Source of the DNA: Methyloprofundus sp.
GTDB lineage: Bacteria; Pseudomonadota; Gammaproteobacteria; Methylococcales; Methylomonadaceae
Direction of reading: 5' to 3'
Length of the DNA stretch: 8,870 nucleotides
Assembly: GCA_030619185.1 (NCBI GenBank)
Contig: JAUXBW010000083.1
Location: forward strand, 1-8,870
Position numbers and translations under genes: made by a program. Shown piece by piece: positions 5,588 through 8,870 of this stretch. The notes below the pieces were generated by a model. It had not been told where the DNA came from. It searched no databases and saw only the letters and a list, made by a program, of their open reading frames with translations. Position 1 is the first letter of the stretch. Every line of letters starts with the position of its first letter.

Positions 5588-6949
5588 TTATTGAAATAAA
5601 CGCTCTATATCCACAAACATTGCCAGAGCCATCAAGGCTAACAATGCTGTCATACCAATTTGCTGAAAAATCAGTTGCACACTTTCAGCCACTGGACTCC
5701 CTTTGATCGCCTCAATGGCAAACATTAACAAATGCCCGCCATCCAGAACTGGGATAGGTAATAAATTGAGTATGCCTAAACTAATGCTGACAATGGCTAA
5801 AAATTTTAAAAATGAGATCAGCCCCATCTCTGCTGATTTCCCTGCATATTGAGCAATACTAATCGGCCCACTCAAATTTTCAACTGACGCTTTACCCACA
5901 AACATGTAACCCATCATTTTTAAGGTTGCACCGGAATAATACCAGGTACGTTCAAAAGCGGCTTTTAGTGCTTCTAAGGGCGGTAAGGAGTATTCAACCA
6001 TCAGTGATTCACGCAAACCTTCCGGAACCTGAACACCCACACCAATCTTGCCTATTATCTTCTCATTATCAATGACGCTTTCAGGAGTTAAAGCAATGGC
6101 AAGTGTTTGCCCATCACGATCAATCAAAACATTCATTATTTGCCCGGCACGACCCTGCACATAGGCCACCCAGCTAACCCAGTCAGTAAACTCAGTGCCG
6201 TCCGCGGCTAAAATGACATCCCCTACCTGTAACCCAGCCTGGGCAGCAACGCTGCTTTCAATGACTCGCCCTATCACAGGTGAAATCACGGGTTGCCATG
6301 CTTTTAAGCCCAGTTCGGTAAATAACCGTTCCGGCTCCTGGCTTACTTCCAGGGGTATGATCAGTGTATGGGTAACAACAACGCCATCCTCTGTTTTCAC
6401 ATCGACAGGCAAGCCCTCTTCAGCCTCCATTGCTGATGACAGTAGGGTTTCCATTGTTTCTCGCCAGGTGACTGTTTTTATATGATTGACAGAGATAATC
6501 TCTTCTCCTTCAACAAAACCAGCCTGTGCGGCCAAAGTTCCAGACTCAACCACACCGACGATAGGGCGCATGCCCGTATCACCGAGCATAAAGATAGCCC
6601 AATAAAGTATCACTGCCAGTACTAAATTAAAAACAGGGCCCGCAGCAACTATAGCTGTCCGCGCCCATAAAGATTTCTGTGTAAATGCATAGGGTAAATC
6701 TTCAGCCGAAACATCCCCCTCACGCTCATCAACCATTTTGACATAGCCACCTAGAGGAATTGCCGATAATACATACTCAGTCGAAGAACTATCATGCTGA
6801 TATTTCCAGATAACTGAGCCAAAACCTATCGAAAAACGTAATACTTTTACCCCGGTTTTTCTGGCTACCCAGAAGTGACCAAACTCATGAATCGCGACTA
6901 ATAGGCCTATGGCGACAATAAAATAAAACAGGGAATTTAAAGTTTCCAT
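5588..6949 (-). CDS. rseP: RseP site-2 protease (intramembrane zinc metalloprotease)
   Basis: Inner-membrane protease that, in known systems, cuts the anti-sigma factor RseA after DegS to release the envelope-stress sigma factor, and also clears signal peptide remnants. The protein has 453 residues, close to E. coli RseP (450). The zinc-binding HEFGH is at 21-25 in the first membrane helix. Two PDZ domains occupy roughly residues 110-300, each with a recognisable 'AAQAGFVEGEEI' or 'AAQAGLQVGDVI' strand-helix segment. The C-terminal 'NLLPIPVLDGG' supplies N395 and the third metal ligand D403, followed by the last membrane helix. The ATG at 6949 shares one base with the dxr stop (TAATG) and has no clear Shine-Dalgarno sequence, so translation is probably coupled to dxr. 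No rseA or rpoE is in view, so its substrate here is inferred from the family. Confidence 0.96.
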   Translation of the reverse strand: METLNSLFYFIVAIGLLVAIHEFGHFWVARKTGVKVLRFSIGFGSVIWKYQHDSSSTEYVLSAIPLGGYVKMVDEREGDVSAEDLPYAFTQKSLWARTAIVAAGPVFNLVLAVILYWAIFMLGDTGMRPIVGVVESGTLAAQAGFVEGEEIISVNHIKTVTWRETMETLLSSAMEAEEGLPVDVKTEDGVVVTHTLIIPLEVSQEPERLFTELGLKAWQPVISPVIGRVIESSVAAQAGLQVGDVILAADGTEFTDWVSWVAYVQGRAGQIMNVLIDRDGQTLAIALTPESVIDNEKIIGKIGVGVQVPEGLRESLMVEYSLPPLEALKAAFERTWYYSGATLKMMGYMFVGKASVENLSGPISIAQYAGKSAEMGLISFLKFLAIVSISLGILNLLPIPVLDGGHLLMFAIEAIKGSPVAESVQLIFQQIGMTALLALMALAMFVDIERLFQ

Positions 6950-8133
6950 TAGGCGGTTAATGAATTAATAACTTGCTGCGCCTGATCACGAGCTTGCTGG
7001 TCAGCTTCAAGAATATGCGCTAGTGTATCAGCTTGTGTGGCACTAAATTCTGCCATGCTTTGTTCAATGATAACAGGTATATCTGTAAAACGAATTTGCT
7101 CATTTAAAAAAGCTTCTACCGCGATTTCATTGGCTGCATTTAAAACCGTTGGCATAATTCCACCTGCAGAAATCGCTTCCATCGCAAGGCGTAAACAAGG
7201 AAAGCGCTGTAAATCTGCGGGCTCAAAATCCATATGTTTTACAGCAAAAATATCTAAGGGAGCCACGCCAGAATCAAAACGTTCCGGCCAGGCCATCGCA
7301 TGTGCAATCGGGATACGCATATCAGGATTACCCATTTGCGCTAATACACTGCCGTCTACATAATCCACCATTGAGTGAATAATGCTTTGCGGATGTATCA
7401 CGACTTGAATTTGCTCTGGCTGCATATTGAATAACAAACAGGCTTCAATCAGTTCCAGGCCTTTATTCATCATGGTCGCCGAATCAACCGAGATCTTTCT
7501 ACCCATATCCCATTTAGGATGTGCCACAGCTTGATCAACAGTGACTGTTGCTAACTCCTCCAGTGGTGTTGTTCTGAATGGGCCTCCTGAAGCTGTCAGT
7601 AGGATACGTCTTGCTGATGGCGCATCATGTCCAGGCGTGTAGTTAGCTGGCATACATTGAAAAATAGCATTATGCTCACTATCAATCGGTAATAATACCG
7701 CGCCAGAATCTTTCACCGCTTGCATAAAAATATCACCGGACATCACCAGTGATTCTTTATTGGCAAGTAAGACTGTTTTCCCTGCTTCTGCTGCGGCCAA
7801 AGCGGATAACAATCCAGCTGCACCGACGATAGCGGCCATCACTGAATCAACTGATTCCAGTGTTGCCACTGTCACTAGGGCTTCAGCACCTATCAAAACA
7901 TGCATATCAGCAATAGCAGTATTCACTATCTTAGCTTTAAATTCTGCTCCCTTCTCTGCATTGACAACCACAGCATAGTCAGGTTTGAACTCTATACATT
8001 GCTCAAACAGGGTATTAATGTTGGTATTTGCCGTTAAGGCAACTACCTGATATTGATCTGCATGACGCTGAACAACATCTAAAGTGCTAACACCAATGGA
8101 GCCCGTTGCTCCTAATATACATATGCCCTTCAT
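6949..8133 (-). CDS. dxr: 1-deoxy-D-xylulose 5-phosphate reductoisomerase
   Basis: Second enzyme of the MEP isoprenoid pathway: it rearranges and reduces 1-deoxy-xylulose 5-phosphate to 2-C-methyl-erythritol 4-phosphate with NADPH, in the cytoplasm, and is the target of fosmidomycin. The start at 8133 gives 394 residues beginning [14 protein letters not shown], with the NADPH loop at residues 8-14. An ATG 12 bases upstream is less likely, because 8133 overlaps the cdsA stop as ATGA. 'LLANKESLV' (122-130), the metal ligands D151 and E153 in '[11 protein letters not shown]', the flexible-loop region '[21 protein letters not shown]' around 205-225 with E227 as third ligand, and '[12 protein letters not shown]' are all intact. 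It sits in the common gammaproteobacterial order cdsA-dxr-rseP, and both of its ends overlap its neighbours. Confidence 0.97.
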   Translation of the reverse strand: MKGICILGATGSIGVSTLDVVQRHADQYQVVALTANTNINTLFEQCIEFKPDYAVVVNAEKGAEFKAKIVNTAIADMHVLIGAEALVTVATLESVDSVMAAIVGAAGLLSALAAAEAGKTVLLANKESLVMSGDIFMQAVKDSGAVLLPIDSEHNAIFQCMPANYTPGHDAPSARRILLTASGGPFRTTPLEELATVTVDQAVAHPKWDMGRKISVDSATMMNKGLELIEACLLFNMQPEQIQVVIHPQSIIHSMVDYVDGSVLAQMGNPDMRIPIAHAMAWPERFDSGVAPLDIFAVKHMDFEPADLQRFPCLRLAMEAISAGGIMPTVLNAANEIAVEAFLNEQIRFTDIPVIIEQSMAEFSATQADTLAHILEADQQARDQAQQVINSLTA

Positions 8134-8870
8134 GAGTACATCCATCTAATAAACCAAACACCCGCATAAAAAACAGGAACTGCTGCAATCACACTATCCA
8201 GACGATCTAACAAGCCACCGTGACCAGGCAAGATCGTACCGCTATCTTTCACGCCACGTATACGTTTTGCCGCACTAAAGAATAAATCGCCATAAATAGA
8301 AACTAGCACGGTCATCACGGAGAGTAAAATAAAGTCAATAATACTTAACGCAGAGAAGTTAAAATAAAGCGTAAAACATAGGCCCATGACAACTGCTGCT
8401 AGCAAAGCACCATACATACCTTCCAGGGTTTTTCCGGGGCTAATTTCTATCGCCAGCTTGGTTATGCCAAATTTTTTACCCGCAAAATAAGCAGCTATAT
8501 CCGCAGCCCAGATAAGCAGAAAGAAGTACAGGGTCATCGCTGGCTCTTCCATAACCATAAGACGGGACAAAAAGAACCATGCAACAAGCAGTATAAAACC
8601 ACCTATCAATAATTTCTTAGCCATACTCAGCTGTAGCTCCAGTAGTTCACTCCCCCCCTTGCGAATTCTAAGCATCACCCAAAACCAGAATAAGACAGCC
8701 GGAATCATTAGTAGTTCAATAACACCTGAATAGGTTCTGATTTCTGGCCAGTTAGTTAATTGCGCCAAAACTTCCAGTAATTGAGTCCAAAAAAACAGCA
8801 ATAACATGGGCACAATCAGGATAAGTAAAAGGGCACTCAGGAAGTCGGATCGTAGCCATGTCGTTCTGTG
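8130..8870 (-). CDS. cdsA: Phosphatidate cytidylyltransferase, 5' end outside the window
   Basis: Inner-membrane enzyme that makes CDP-diacylglycerol from phosphatidate and CTP, the branch point to all major phospholipids. The C-terminal 246 residues are visible. A GTG at 8813 could be read as a start, but the frame stays open to the window edge with plausible membrane-protein sequence ([16 protein letters not shown]...), and the family is about 270-285 residues long, so the real start lies beyond 8870. Several hydrophobic membrane helices run through the protein. The CDS-family signature lies at 8196-8276: '[13 protein letters not shown]' then '[13 protein letters not shown]', with the conserved Lys-Arg, Lys-Asp and Asp-Arg-x-Asp residues. 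The TGA stop at 8132-8130 overlaps the dxr ATG. An upstream uppS would be usual but is not visible. Confidence 0.95.
   Translation of the reverse strand, partial: HRTTWLRSDFLSALLLILIVPMLLLFFWTQLLEVLAQLTNWPEIRTYSGVIELLMIPAVLFWFWVMLRIRKGGSELLELQLSMAKKLLIGGFILLVAWFFLSRLMVMEEPAMTLYFFLLIWAADIAAYFAGKKFGITKLAIEISPGKTLEGMYGALLAAVVMGLCFTLYFNFSALSIIDFILLSVMTVLVSIYGDLFFSAAKRIRGVKDSGTILPGHGGLLDRLDSVIAAVPVFYAGVWFIRWMYS

Noticed and set aside
6195..6485. Plus-strand open frame antisense to the rseP PDZ region
   Set aside because: Shadow of a strongly conserved gene; Ser/Thr-rich composition is typical of a complementary frame.
7037..7363. Plus-strand open frame of 108 codons antisense to dxr
   Set aside because: The composition is what the complement of conserved dxr codons would give; there is no independent start signal or domain.

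Overview
This window looks like chromosomal DNA of a moderately AT-rich gammaproteobacterium. Its cdsA-dxr-rseP cluster, RpiA, Rpe and DsbC all have gammaproteobacterial-type sequences. A methanotroph or related lineage (Methylococcales) would fit the mix of housekeeping genes, a secreted beta/gamma-crystallin-like protein and many hairpin repeats, but nothing in the window proves this.

The window divides into three regions. Bases 1-860 hold the remains of a mobile element: a plus-strand tyrosine recombinase that keeps its N-terminal DNA-binding domain but loses its whole catalytic domain at a junction near base 560. Its ribosome binding site lies inside a strong predicted hairpin. Bases 863-2709 hold two minus-strand genes for exported proteins: a small beta/gamma-crystallin-like protein and a 348-residue protein of unknown function. 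Both are surrounded by hairpins, including one clear bidirectional terminator. Bases 3113-8870 are compact housekeeping DNA, all on the minus strand.

In the direction of transcription, the housekeeping block reads cdsA (cut by the window edge), dxr, rseP, dsbC, then rpe and rpiA. cdsA/dxr overlap as ATGA and dxr/rseP as TAATG, so they are almost certainly one translationally coupled operon. dsbC follows rseP by 38 bases and probably belongs to it. This cluster joins phospholipid synthesis (CdsA), isoprenoid synthesis (Dxr) and envelope stress and disulfide quality control (RseP, DsbC). bamA, which usually follows rseP in gammaproteobacteria, is not there. rpe has its own promoter-like sequence and forms a pentose-phosphate pair with rpiA; a terminator-like repeat element lies between the two.

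No tRNA, rRNA, CRISPR array or recognisable defence system is visible. The points most worth a second look are the SD-sequestering hairpin and chimeric end of the recombinase remnant, the rseP-dsbC junction, the unknown exported protein, and the hairpin elements between genes.
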